Origin: a virus | IMG/VR virus record: IMGVR_UViG_3300008450_000342 | Span: 1 to 28,400 of that record | Reading direction: 5' to 3' (one strand) | DNA: 28,400 nt | Shown: positions 15,410 to 23,032 of the stretch, in pieces | How the letters are laid out: every line of letters starts with the position of its first letter | Position numbering within the stretch: the stretch's first letter is position 1 | Notes under the pieces: model-generated | Databases searched by the model: none | Told to the model about the DNA's origin: nothing | What the model saw: the letters and a program-made list of their open reading frames with translations, nothing else | Made by a program: the position numbers and the translations under genes

Positions 15410-15874
15410 TCACTTCCTGCCTGCTGATCTACGCCTCTTTTCAGCAGCAATTTTCTGCTTTTGTTTTACAGCTCTGGCGTCGGCTCTGGCTTTTTCTACT
15501 TTTAATTTGGCCGCATCATTTTCGGCCTTGGTCTGTGCTCTAATTGCATCCTTTTCGGCTTTTGCCATTGCCCTGGCATCTGCTTTTTGTTTTCTAGTTT
15601 TTTCTCTAATTGCTGTTTTTTGAGCTCTAATCGCTGCCCTCTCAGCTTTTGCTTTTGACCTAGCCTTAGCCCTTTCAGCTTTTGTTTTTTCTCTAGCTGC
15701 GGCCTTTTCAGCCTTCGCTGCATCTTTCTGCTTTTTAACAGCGGCTTTTTCTTCAGCCGTCAATTTTTTTCTTTTACCTTTCCGCGCAGGTTTAGATTTT
15801 TTCTCGGTCGTGCCAGCTTCACTGAACATGCCCTGATCATCTCTTACATATTCCCTTTCTTCGGTGGCGGCCAT
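15410..15874 (-). CDS. Lys/Ala/Arg-rich histone-like helical protein, 154 aa
   Basis: After a short N-terminus (EEREYVRDDQGMFSEAG, with the 'R-D-x-x-G-x-F' motif frequent in phage head proteins), residues about 25-150 are almost only Lys, Arg, Ala, Glu and Gln in a long charged helix (KAAAREKTKAERAKARSKAKAERAA...). The pattern is like histone H1 tails or nucleoid proteins. It may bind DNA inside the head or RNA. The low-complexity composition means that family searches may give false matches. It sits among head genes, between the minor head and scaffold genes, so a virion role is more likely than a regulatory one. Confidence 0.7.
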   Translation of the reverse strand: MAATEEREYVRDDQGMFSEAGTTEKKSKPARKGKRKKLTAEEKAAVKKQKDAAKAEKAAAREKTKAERAKARSKAKAERAAIRAQKTAIREKTRKQKADARAMAKAEKDAIRAQTKAENDAAKLKVEKARADARAVKQKQKIAAEKRRRSAGRK

Positions 15875-15898
15875 GACTTGGGATCGTTTAGCTTAATT

Positions 15899-16039
15899 CT
15901 ACTTGTCTTTACGCTTGCGGCTTTTTCCGGCTTTGGCGAGGGCGATTGCTACTGCCTGTTTTTGAGGCTTGCCCGCCTTCATCTCCGCTTTGATGTTGGC
16001 TGAGATCGCCTTTCGTGACTTGCCTTTCTTCAGAGGCAT
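15899..16039 (-). CDS. Small basic MPLKKGKS-type phage protein, 46 aa, overlapping another gene
   Basis: ATG at 16037-16039, TAG at 15899-15901. The protein opens MPLKKGKSRKAISANIKAEM and continues with GKPQKQAVAIALAKAGKS, a pattern I recognise from many small phage proteins (often DUF6496-like) that lie next to head or packaging genes. It overlaps the 99-aa frame (15909-16208) by 131 nt in a different phase. The clear family pattern makes this frame real; its role is unknown. Confidence 0.75.
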   Translation of the reverse strand: MPLKKGKSRKAISANIKAEMKAGKPQKQAVAIALAKAGKSRKRKDK

Positions 16040-16208
16040 TACGCCACTCCTCAATACCTAGCAGCAGGCTAGCGCCATCAGCAGTTGCCCAACCCTTATC
16101 TGTGTAAACCGCAGGCACCCATGCTTCACCAACCAGTGCCTCTACTGGATCAGAGCTGACGAAGTAAATCCCACTATTGCTGAAATGACGGAGGCTAGGC
16201 AGGTCCAT
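15909..16208 (-). CDS. Unknown protein, 99 aa, tail overprinted by a second gene
   Basis: ATG at 16208 lies 14 nt inside the end of the minor head gene. Residues 1-58 look like a genuine small protein (SGIYFVSSDPVEALVGEAWVPAVYTDKGWATADGASLLLGIEEW). From residue 58 on, the DNA also codes the 46-aa MPLKKGKS-type protein in another phase, and this protein's own tail (polar: GDLSQHQSGDEGGQASKTGSSNRPRQSRKKPQA) looks like a by-product of that frame. It may have lost an earlier stop and read into the neighbour. No family recognised. Confidence 0.55.
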   Translation of the reverse strand: MDLPSLRHFSNSGIYFVSSDPVEALVGEAWVPAVYTDKGWATADGASLLLGIEEWRNASEERQVTKGDLSQHQSGDEGGQASKTGSSNRPRQSRKKPQA

Positions 16209-17400
16209 ACCGTTTGCGGAGCTGTTCCAAGGTTACCTCAGAGCCGTCTTCACGCACCAGTTTGGCAATGGCAGCATCTGGGCCATACTTATTGGCCAAT
16301 CTGCGGAAATAAGGCGCTTTGCTGCCTAGTGCCTGCTGTTGCCGCGCCAGCACGTCTGCCCGCGATTCACCTGGCATCTTATCTTTGAGCCATTTGCCAT
16401 AGGTAGTGTCAATCGGCACTTGCCCACCCTTGCTGGCCCGCGTGGCCTTGTCTGATGGTGGCAAAATATCTGGATCAATGATTGGCACTGTTGTCGAGCG
16501 GCAGTTGAAATGTTGCGGCGGCATTGGGCCTTTGCCGTATTCAAACTCTTTGCCATCCAATGCTCGGCATCTTGCACTGGTGCGGCTATCAAGTGTAGCG
16601 ACATATCGGTATTTTTTTGTGATGTCCTGGTTGGCTTCATATACCTGCTGGCTTGCAGCATTAGCAACCTGATTGATACTGGTACGCACTAGTGCCATCA
16701 CTTGATTGTCTGCCACCGCAGTTGACTGTCCACCTGCTGCTATTAACTGCCGAGCCGTCTTTGTGGTTTCGCCAAACTGCAAATTGCCAATTAACCGCTT
16801 TGCAATGTCCTGCGTTGTCTCACCCGTCAGCAGCCCTTGCCTAACTACTTGACTGAATCGCTCTGCCTGATCAACGGCGATGCCACGAAATGCCTTGCTA
16901 ATCACTTCGCCATTGGGCAGTGTGATAGTAGCGCCTTGCGCAGCCGTTAGCGCAAACGTTTGTGGCGCACCTTCAACTGCTGCAAATAGATCGTCGCTAA
17001 GTGCTACGACGTTAAGCTGCGTCGGGTCAGTTGTTACGACTGACTGCGCAAACTGCGGGCTGATCTCTACAGTATTCACAGCGCTGGTGGCACCAACTGG
17101 CAACGCTTTTGATATTTGCTCAGCGGCAAACTCTGACTGCAGTTCAGCTAATCCTTGCAACTCAGGCACCAGCAGTTCGCTTGCGTCACCAGCCCAAGTG
17201 CCTAATGAATCCTTGAGTTGAGCCAGGATACCGCGCAGTCGAGCTGCTTTTACTGGTGCCGCCAGTTCATCAATCACCCGGAGCTGATTAACCGAATCAA
17301 TGATGATGTCGTTGTAGGCATTGATTATGCGCCGAGCCACGCTATTGCTGTAGCGGTTTAGATCAATTGCGTTGCGATATAGCGACTCAGGTGTGGTCAT
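16195..17400 (-). CDS. Minor head protein, Mu F / SPP1 gp7-like, 401 aa
   Basis: Carries the phage Mu F-like domain at about residues 225-310: NQVMALVRTSINQVANAASQQVYEAN, then KKYRYVATLDSRTSARCRALDGKEFEYGKGPMPPQHFNCRSTTVPI, which has the conserved L-D-x-R-T-S-x-x-C, D-G and P-P-x-H-x-N-C-R. Members associate with the portal, lie inside the head and in some phages are ejected. The N-terminal two thirds are helical. The gene lies just after portal, as is usual; its start overlaps the upstream small gene as ATGA at 17397-17400. Residues after 310 are basic and might carry an extra function, but no toxin motif is visible. Confidence 0.92.
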   Translation of the reverse strand: MTTPESLYRNAIDLNRYSNSVARRIINAYNDIIIDSVNQLRVIDELAAPVKAARLRGILAQLKDSLGTWAGDASELLVPELQGLAELQSEFAAEQISKALPVGATSAVNTVEISPQFAQSVVTTDPTQLNVVALSDDLFAAVEGAPQTFALTAAQGATITLPNGEVISKAFRGIAVDQAERFSQVVRQGLLTGETTQDIAKRLIGNLQFGETTKTARQLIAAGGQSTAVADNQVMALVRTSINQVANAASQQVYEANQDITKKYRYVATLDSRTSARCRALDGKEFEYGKGPMPPQHFNCRSTTVPIIDPDILPPSDKATRASKGGQVPIDTTYGKWLKDKMPGESRADVLARQQQALGSKAPYFRRLANKYGPDAAIAKLVREDGSEVTLEQLRKRYGPA

Positions 17401-17660
17401 GTTGGAATCCCCAAGTCCTCCGGTCGGTATGAAGAACTGATGGTGACATTTGCGCCCTGGATTAACGCTGCACCAACAATTTTATGAAATGCTGAATATC
17501 CATCATCGCCATCTTCTAGTAAAACCATCTCATCAACCTCTTTTGGTTTACCATCTGCAAACCAACTAAGCCGCACGATGGCTAATACCTCATCCGGCAA
17601 TGCCGCGATGGTGTAGCTCAACTGCGCCTTACGCGGTTTCTTCGGTTCCAAGAGTATCAT
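17397..17660 (-). CDS. Small conserved protein between portal and minor head genes, 87 aa
   Basis: The ATG at 17658-17660 lies inside the end of the portal frame (32-nt overlap). The open frame extends further up, but that part is out-of-phase portal sequence, rich in hydrophobic and cysteine residues unlike a real protein, so the start at 17660 is chosen. The protein has a beta pattern (KAQLSYTIAALPDEVLAIVRLSWFADGKPKEVDEMVLLEDGDDG) and a helix (SAFHKIVGAALIQGANVTISS). It is ATGA-coupled to the minor head gene. A portal-associated or gateway protein is possible; function unknown. Confidence 0.65.
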   Translation of the reverse strand: MILLEPKKPRKAQLSYTIAALPDEVLAIVRLSWFADGKPKEVDEMVLLEDGDDGYSAFHKIVGAALIQGANVTISSSYRPEDLGIPT

Positions 17661-19062
17661 CACTTCGATCAGGAAGTTGGTCAATTGATCGAGTCGATGA
17701 TAGATCCAGTCCCGCACTAGCAGTTGCCTCAAGTTCTTCATCAACATCGAAATCATCACCCAGAACATCGCCCTCGGCCAGTTCACGCAACAGCGTTTCC
17801 TGGGTGATGGTGCCTGCAGTGTAAAGCTGCAGCAGGCTGGAAATATCAGAAGCTTCAAGGCGAGTGCCAAGAAAGTCACGGTTAACGTAACTACTGCCTG
17901 GCTGTTCCCTGCTTTCAAGAAATTGCGAGTGAAACTGCAAGCAATTGTCGATCATATCTTGCATGTTTTGCGCAATGACCATCATTGTGCTATCACCTTG
18001 GCTGCGGTCAATTCGCTTTGCCTCGGCAGTTTCAGCACTGAGCTTTTGGCCAAGTACAGCAGATAGGCCAAGCTCATTGATCTGTGATGCAAGCTGCTCT
18101 AGCCTCTGGAACTGATACTGAAAGCTGGTGCCACCAGGCTCGATGTACTCAGCGCGGCCTTCAGCTGGAAATGCAATTGCTTCGCCTGGTCCGGCAGATA
18201 CTTCCTCTGCGCTAGATGGAAACCCATAGAAGGCCAACATCGGCACCGCAGAAATATGTAGTTGATTGTCAAGATCGGACTGAACTTGATAGGTCTTTAG
18301 ATTCAGCTCTGCAATATCTTCTAGCGGTGGCCGCGACTCCATAAAACCAATACGGTTGGAGTAGGCAATGCTGAATGGGATTTCACTCAAGCTGGTACGG
18401 CCTTCATCTACTACACGAAAATCGCCTTTTCCATCTTTCTGGTGAATCTGATATTCGCCAGGCGTTAATACGCGCACTTGCTGTACAAGCCGCTCGCCAT
18501 AGTCGCCATCGGGCACAGTCGCAACCTCTTGCAGCCGCAGCATGGTGAGCTGCTGTTTGCCTTCCTTTGCTTCACTGCGCCATCCCAGGATTTGTCTTGG
18601 CGTGTACGTTACCCAATAGGGCCGACCCCCATTAGCAGGTGCATCCACCAATGTACCAACGTGGCCATAACGGACCATCTTGCGGGCCGCTTCATAGGTC
18701 CAGACATTAAGGTCATTGCCATTTAGGTCAACATCAAACAACTGCTCGCGGATAACGTCCGACGTATCGTTTAGCCGCACCGGCTTGCGAGTCAACATGC
18801 CAGCCAGCAGCCTTTCAAGGCGCTGGTAATACGGCGGGCAAACGCTACGAGCAAGGCGGCTGTCGTAGGACTCGTCAAGCTCACGCGGTTCTTGCGGCAG
18901 GTAGCGGCGATGCTTTTGCCGCATCCCATAGGTGCCCTGCAGCAAATCTTCAATCAGAAGCCAATGAGCTTCTTGCGCATACCATGCGGTGTTGGGATCC
19001 TGTACACGGGTGACTTTACGTTCCGCCGTGGGTCGGTCGTAGTAATTAAAACCCGTGTACAT
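17629..19062 (-). CDS. Portal protein (DUF4055 type), 477 aa
   Basis: Forms the ring at the head vertex through which DNA is pumped. Length and order (terminase, portal, Mu F-like) are typical. Motifs of the DUF4055 portal family: AHWLLIEDLLQGTYGMRQKHRRYLP near the N-terminus, SRLARSVCPPYYQRLERLLAGMLTRKPVRL, RKMVRYGHVGTLVDAPANGGRPYWVTYTPRQILGW, and LSAVLGQKLSAETAEAKRIDRSQGDSTMMVIAQNMQDMIDNCL in the stem-helix region. The start at 19062 has AAGGG five bases upstream. The last 32 nt overlap the next small gene. Confidence 0.93.
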   Translation of the reverse strand: MYTGFNYYDRPTAERKVTRVQDPNTAWYAQEAHWLLIEDLLQGTYGMRQKHRRYLPQEPRELDESYDSRLARSVCPPYYQRLERLLAGMLTRKPVRLNDTSDVIREQLFDVDLNGNDLNVWTYEAARKMVRYGHVGTLVDAPANGGRPYWVTYTPRQILGWRSEAKEGKQQLTMLRLQEVATVPDGDYGERLVQQVRVLTPGEYQIHQKDGKGDFRVVDEGRTSLSEIPFSIAYSNRIGFMESRPPLEDIAELNLKTYQVQSDLDNQLHISAVPMLAFYGFPSSAEEVSAGPGEAIAFPAEGRAEYIEPGGTSFQYQFQRLEQLASQINELGLSAVLGQKLSAETAEAKRIDRSQGDSTMMVIAQNMQDMIDNCLQFHSQFLESREQPGSSYVNRDFLGTRLEASDISSLLQLYTAGTITQETLLRELAEGDVLGDDFDVDEELEATASAGLDLSSTRSIDQLPDRSDDTLGTEETA

Positions 19063-19078
19063 GGAAACCCTTATCGCG

Positions 19079-19396
19079 TCAAGCTGCAGTCAGTGTAACG
19101 CTGTTGCGGTTTACCTTGATTTGAAAACCATCGCCAGGCTTGAAGCCCATTTCCTGCAGATAGGCGCTACCGACCATCAGGTTGCCGTTAAATTGCACTT
19201 TGGTTTTGTAGCTCAGCTTGCGCCCTGGCTTTTTAGCAGTAGCAAGTGAAATGCCCTTTGCTTCTAGCAGCGCTTCATAAAACTGCGTGAAACAGAGCTT
19301 ATCGCCCTTGACGTAACCACAAGCACGGACCAGATCGGATTTATTGGCATCGCCAAGTTCCTTGACTTTGGCGAGCAGTTCAGCACCAGTGAGCAT
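19079..19396 (-). CDS. Cyanobacterial-type AbrB (cyAbrB) transcription regulator, 105 aa
   Basis: Matches the cyAbrB family of cyanobacteria. The N-terminal helical part (LTGAELLAKVKELGDANKSDLVRACGYVKGDKLCFTQFYEALLEAKGI) has the family's L-L-A-K-V-K-E-L-G and A-C-G-Y motifs. The C-terminal DNA-binding swapped hairpin (about 58-105) reads GRKLSYKTKVQFNGNLMVGSAYLQEMGFKPGDGFQIKV. Both parts are complete, so it could work. In hosts cyAbrB proteins regulate nitrogen, carbon and stress genes. The gene lies between large terminase and portal, 24 nt after the terminase stop, so it would be expressed with late genes. Host gene capture is the likely origin. No Shine-Dalgarno sequence is visible. Confidence 0.9.
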   Translation of the reverse strand: MLTGAELLAKVKELGDANKSDLVRACGYVKGDKLCFTQFYEALLEAKGISLATAKKPGRKLSYKTKVQFNGNLMVGSAYLQEMGFKPGDGFQIKVNRNSVTLTAA

Positions 19397-19420
19397 TTGA
19401 ATAGTGAATGGTGAGCCGGC

Positions 19421-20770
19421 TTAATATAGCCTAACGCCAGTGCCACGTCCAGCTCCTGCATGGAGCGGGTTGAACTCACGCCAGATGACGTAGCCAAGTG
19501 CATCGTTCATGTGATCGTAACCGGCATCCTTGTCTGGATCGCCTTTCTCGTTGTAGCTCTGCAGTTCTAAGCACTCGATCACCTTGCGGCAGCTAGCGGA
19601 AATGGTCAGCCTGACTTGACCTTTGCCATTTTCCAGCAAAGCTTGAACAGCAGCCACCCGATCACGAACGGCAGGGTTGCTGCGTGGTGATTGGTTGCTG
19701 AAGCCGTAGGACTCCAGGATCTGAATGTCGGTCTGACTTGCGTTGGTACTGCGATTGCCGCCGCTGGCGTCCGGGTAGACGTACACCTGCCGCTGTGGGT
19801 AGCGCCGTTCGATTTCTTGTGCCAATGCGTCGGTGTCATGCGCGCCACTGATTTCATCAATGACTAGCAGGCTGTTGCCCTGCCTGATAGCGATGACTGC
19901 CGACATGTTGCCAACGTTAAAGTCAACGCCAACTCTGAGCGGTTCGCGGCTGGTATCTGGTAGGTCGGTTGTGATGTGTTTGCTGCGATCAAAGCGGTCG
20001 TATACCTGACCAGTGGTGAGGTTGACAAACTCGCCGTCGAGGTATGCACGCAGCAACTGCGGGTCGTAGTTGGCTTGCAGTCGTTCGATAAAGTCCGGCG
20101 GCAAGTGCGGGTTGTCAGCAGTGCGCATTTTGATGAGCTTGCGGTCAGTGCGCTGCTGGGCGTCATCACTGCCGAAGGTATTCCACATCCAGCGAAAGCC
20201 TTCAGGCGTGCTGGCCGCGGCAAACTGCCTGACATTGCCTGCGCGCAAGCGGCCAAGGATTTTTGGAAATGCCTTGTTGGCAATGTTTGGTGTCACCGTG
20301 TCAATCTCGTCGGCCAACACCCAAGCAAGGTTCAAGCCAATAATGCGTGACCAATTTTCAAACGAACGGCAGAGAATCTTGGTGTCACCGCCTGGCAAGT
20401 GCAACATGTATTCCGGCAGTGGTGATGCACGGAAGGTGTACGGAATGTCGTATGCCTCAAGGAAATCATCAAAATCGTTTTGCCAGATATCACGGATCAA
20501 TGGGCCAGTGGGCTCCATTACGGCACCAATGAAGCCTTGGTTGGCTGCTGCAAGCATTACTGCCTTGGCGCATAAAGCGCGTGTTTTGCCAGCGCCGTAG
20601 CCAGCCGAGATGCCAATGATCTGCGTCGCAGTGTCATCGACAAATGCAAGCTGGCCAGGATGCAGGTCGCCTTGGATGCGAGCGATCAATTGTTCTACAT
20701 CTACAGCGTCGCCATGCTGTCCAAGCTGCTGCAGGACGTGGCCTTCACGGGTTGCCGTGAGGATGCTCAT
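19421..20770 (-). CDS. Terminase large subunit, 449 aa
   Basis: Packaging motor ATPase and nuclease. I choose ATG at 20770, overlapping the small-subunit stop as ATGA; the frame is open 32 codons further but that part is the small-subunit gene read in another phase. Motifs: Walker A AGYGAGKT (about 56-63), Walker B LAWVLADE (148-155), coupling motif ASTPEG (186-191). Nuclease acidic residues are at V-G-V-D-F-N (D283), Y-P-D-A-S-G-G (D334) and H-M-N-D-A (D423), the RNase H-like triad. All key residues are present, so the enzyme looks active. Subtype (cos or headful) cannot be told from this window alone. Confidence 0.95.
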   Translation of the reverse strand: MSILTATREGHVLQQLGQHGDAVDVEQLIARIQGDLHPGQLAFVDDTATQIIGISAGYGAGKTRALCAKAVMLAAANQGFIGAVMEPTGPLIRDIWQNDFDDFLEAYDIPYTFRASPLPEYMLHLPGGDTKILCRSFENWSRIIGLNLAWVLADEIDTVTPNIANKAFPKILGRLRAGNVRQFAAASTPEGFRWMWNTFGSDDAQQRTDRKLIKMRTADNPHLPPDFIERLQANYDPQLLRAYLDGEFVNLTTGQVYDRFDRSKHITTDLPDTSREPLRVGVDFNVGNMSAVIAIRQGNSLLVIDEISGAHDTDALAQEIERRYPQRQVYVYPDASGGNRSTNASQTDIQILESYGFSNQSPRSNPAVRDRVAAVQALLENGKGQVRLTISASCRKVIECLELQSYNEKGDPDKDAGYDHMNDALGYVIWREFNPLHAGAGRGTGVRLY

Positions 20771-21090
20771 GAGCAAAGCTGTGCCAGTTTGGCTGCGGTA
20801 TTGATGGCGCCAAGGGCAATGTGATACTGCCCAGCACGGCGAGCTTCCATCTGCAAAGTGCTGCACTGCGACAGCAGATCAGCCACCATTTGCGGGCGTT
20901 CGATGTCCCAGTCAGCCTTGAGCTGCTCACGAGCCATGGCCAAGTAGCGACCACAAGCAGCTTCACCTACCCCCCAGTTTTCGCTCGCATAGCGGATGCA
21001 ATCGGATCTGCGGCCACCGTTAGCGATAATGCGAGCAAACCGTTGTGCGCGCTGTTCAGTTTCTGCTTTAGTCGTACCTTTAGCCGCCAT
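20767..21090 (-). CDS. Terminase small subunit, 107 aa
   Basis: DNA-recognition subunit, directly before the large subunit with ATGA overlap. The N-terminal part (AQRFARIIANGGRRSDCIRYASENWGVGEAACGRYLAMAREQLKADW) has the helix-turn-helix pattern of small terminases, where 'R-x-D-x-I-R-Y-A-x-E-x-W-G' forms the recognition unit. The C-terminal half (MVADLLSQCSTLQMEARRAGQYHIALGAINTAAKLAQL) is the oligomerisation helix pair. It starts 50 nt after the glycosyltransferase gene; I could not define a convincing promoter in that gap, though it is AT-rich. Confidence 0.85.
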   Translation of the reverse strand: MAAKGTTKAETEQRAQRFARIIANGGRRSDCIRYASENWGVGEAACGRYLAMAREQLKADWDIERPQMVADLLSQCSTLQMEARRAGQYHIALGAINTAAKLAQLCS

Positions 21091-21140
21091 TCTAGAGGTA
21101 GCTAGTGATTTTAAATGATTCTATGTATAGCATAACAAGG

Positions 21141-22001
21141 TTAGGATCTGCGATATTTTTCATGGAGAATTTTCGGGCAGACCTTATTCCAATCATGAGT
21201 GTGGTGAAGCCGTGGATTTGCATGACCCATGAGTTCAATCCATGTTGATGATGGCGAGATCATAACGGTGTAGAAAGATTTGACGTAGGTGCCATTTTCC
21301 TTGTAGGCCTCGGTGATGCCGCCTGCATTTTGCTGAGTAACAGCTTGCGTTAACTGTATTGGGCAATAGGTGAAAAACAGGCTGCCGGTGGCCCCATGAG
21401 CGATATATGTATTGACGTCATCGTTGAATTTACCAATGAATTTGAATGGTCGTTGGCTATCGCAAAAGAATGAGTTCATCGTTTTGCGAAGAACACGGCG
21501 AGCATTTTCCGAATTGGTGTTGTAGTCGCCTCCTTGCGAGAAGGCAATGCTTGACACTGACGGTGTTTTTTCCAGCAATTCGACCATGCCATCAAAAACG
21601 ATATCAAGACTTTTTGCTTTAAAGTTTGAATACCTTGGCTGCTGACCTACTTCCTTTCTGCCTATTCGGCGATATGAAAACCAACTGTAGTCATCATCAA
21701 GCTGGCAGAAGAACCGGCATTTGACTTGCTTAGCAAGATCCCAACAAGCGTTGCGCGCCCATAGTGGTGTACGGCGATCTTTGGATGTATCGCATGAGTC
21801 AGTAATTTCAGCAACCTTGGCTTTTGAGAATACAAGAACACGGTCGCCATAGTTTTTCTTGTACTGCTGGCCAGTCGGATCTTCGTCATCAATAACGATG
21901 AACCATTTGCCGGTGTAACCAGAGCGCTGGAGTGTGTCGAGTGTTTTGATGTTGTCCGGTCTGCGGTTAGACAGGATGAAAATGCAAAAGTCGTTACGCA
22001 T
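21141..22001 (-). CDS. TAGT-like (TET-associated type) glycosyltransferase, 286 aa
   Basis: GT-A type glycosyltransferase pattern. The opening FILSNRRPDNIKTLDTLQRSGYTGKWFIVIDDED gives a Rossmann start with R14-P15 and acidic residues 38-41. RRTPLWARNACWDLA (76-90) and CQLDDDYSWF (99-108) hold the likely D-x-D metal/sugar site. FKFIGKFNDDVNTYIAHGATGSLFFT (186-211) and the C-terminal HHTHDWNKVCPKILHEKYR complete a pattern shared by phage proteins related to the TET/JBP-associated glycosyltransferases, which are thought to put sugars on modified DNA bases. All these motifs are intact. It overlaps the ParB-like gene by 8 nt. DNA as substrate is an inference; no base hydroxylase is in this window. 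Confidence 0.72.
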   Translation of the reverse strand: MRNDFCIFILSNRRPDNIKTLDTLQRSGYTGKWFIVIDDEDPTGQQYKKNYGDRVLVFSKAKVAEITDSCDTSKDRRTPLWARNACWDLAKQVKCRFFCQLDDDYSWFSYRRIGRKEVGQQPRYSNFKAKSLDIVFDGMVELLEKTPSVSSIAFSQGGDYNTNSENARRVLRKTMNSFFCDSQRPFKFIGKFNDDVNTYIAHGATGSLFFTYCPIQLTQAVTQQNAGGITEAYKENGTYVKSFYTVMISPSSTWIELMGHANPRLHHTHDWNKVCPKILHEKYRRS

Positions 22002-22797
22002 CGGGATGATCCTGCTTGAAGGATTGCTCTACGCGCTCGTCAAGGCGCACGAATCCATTTTCAATCGCTTGTTCAAAATCAATAATGACAAGGGCCGACT
22101 CTTCAAACAGCGACTGGATTTCCTTTGATGCGGTGGCGTAGTAGTCAGCGATTTTGCTGTATGTAAATGCCGTGTGCCGATAAGCTGCCGAGATCAGGAA
22201 ATCCTTGACGTCTTCTGAAATGTCAGCTGCTTCGATTTTGGCGATGAGCTGATTTGTTTTTGACGGATCGTAGAGATGCTCGGGCTTGTGCTGCGTGCCG
22301 CTTGGCTCGTAGATCGGCGCAGTGGTTTTGTTGGTGTATGGGCTGTCTTCGTCTATAGCGTCTTCGATGCCGAATAGCTCATCGAGTTCTTCCTTGTTGA
22401 ACCATGCGCTGATGTCATGCTCTTCACTGATCTGATGAAGCATCGCGCCATCCCATTCGCTGAGATCGCTGGTGCGGTTATCAGCCAGCGCCAGACCGAT
22501 TTTGTCATCTTCCGAGAGGTCGGTACGGCGCACGGCAATGATTTCACTACCATCGGTTTCGATGACACGAATGTTCTTGATGCCAGCTACCTTGGCACCT
22601 TCGATGGTGCCGTTGCCAGCAAGGATGCGATTGTCCTCGTCGATGACAATTGATCGTGCTGCACCGAAACGCTTGAGTGATTCGGCGATGAGCTTGCTGC
22701 TGCGATCAGTGCGGCGCCTTGCGTTTTTATGGTCGTGCTTGAGATCCTTTATTGATGCGATAGTGGCATCTGGCTGCACTTCGTCAAACGGAAGCAT
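21994..22797 (-). CDS. ParB/Srx-like protein with C-terminal helical domain, 267 aa
   Basis: ATG at 22797 gives an 8-nt gap to the upstream gene; a TTG 15 nt earlier is possible. Residues about 14-115 are a ParB-like domain: L-K-H-D-H-K-N-A-R-x-R, the box RILAGNGTIEGAKVAG (57-72) with the conserved G-N-G, and the closing LADNRTSDLSEWD. This is the type found with phage DNA methylases and modification genes, not chromosome partition. Residues about 150-267 form a second domain (YTNKTTAPIYEPSGTQHKPEHLYD... SALVIIDFEQAIENGFVRL) that I recall travelling with TAGT-like genes. The 8-nt overlap with the glycosyltransferase gene points to joint action. Confidence 0.75.
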   Translation of the reverse strand: MLPFDEVQPDATIASIKDLKHDHKNARRRTDRSSKLIAESLKRFGAARSIVIDEDNRILAGNGTIEGAKVAGIKNIRVIETDGSEIIAVRRTDLSEDDKIGLALADNRTSDLSEWDGAMLHQISEEHDISAWFNKEELDELFGIEDAIDEDSPYTNKTTAPIYEPSGTQHKPEHLYDPSKTNQLIAKIEAADISEDVKDFLISAAYRHTAFTYSKIADYYATASKEIQSLFEESALVIIDFEQAIENGFVRLDERVEQSFKQDHPDA

Positions 22798-22805
22798 TGA
22801 TTGGG

Positions 22806-23015
22806 CTAGCAATTGGGAAATCCGCCTTCAATGTACCCTATATGCTTTTCGGCGGCAATAACTGCGTCGTCGAGCGTTTTAGGTAAGCCGCAGGCAAGAA
22901 TTCGCATTGCGCTCCTGCCATCAGGCCACTGCACAAGGCACAGATGACGCTGAGGCTGGTCGTATAGGAACCGGTATTGACCGGCAGCTCCGCTTACTTC
23001 AAAGCGATGGTGCAT
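22806..23015 (-). CDS. Small unknown protein, 69 aa
   Basis: The ATG at 23015 is preferred, leaving 17 nt after the RHH gene; an upstream in-frame ATG at 23072 would overlap that gene by 40 nt. The protein is compact: RFEVSGAAGQYRFLYDQPQRHLCLVQWPDGRSAMRILACGLPKTLDDAVIAAEKHIGYI, strands then a helix, like small phage proteins of unknown role. No family recognised. Confidence 0.55.
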   Translation of the reverse strand: MHHRFEVSGAAGQYRFLYDQPQRHLCLVQWPDGRSAMRILACGLPKTLDDAVIAAEKHIGYIEGGFPNC

Positions 23016-23032
23016 GGTGCTGCGGAATGCTG

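Noticed and set aside
17661-17918. N-terminal 86-codon extension of the 87-aa gene after portal
   Set aside because: This part is portal sequence read in another phase; its composition is unlike a real protein and the ATG at 17660 fits the coupled layout.
20771-20866. 32-codon N-terminal extension of the large terminase
   Set aside because: Overlaps the small-subunit gene out of phase; the ATGA junction at 20767-20770 is the better start.
21091-21140. Promoter for the terminase operon in the 50-nt gap
   Set aside because: AT-rich with TTGTTA and TAGAAT/TATACA boxes on the minus strand, but no pair has acceptable spacing.
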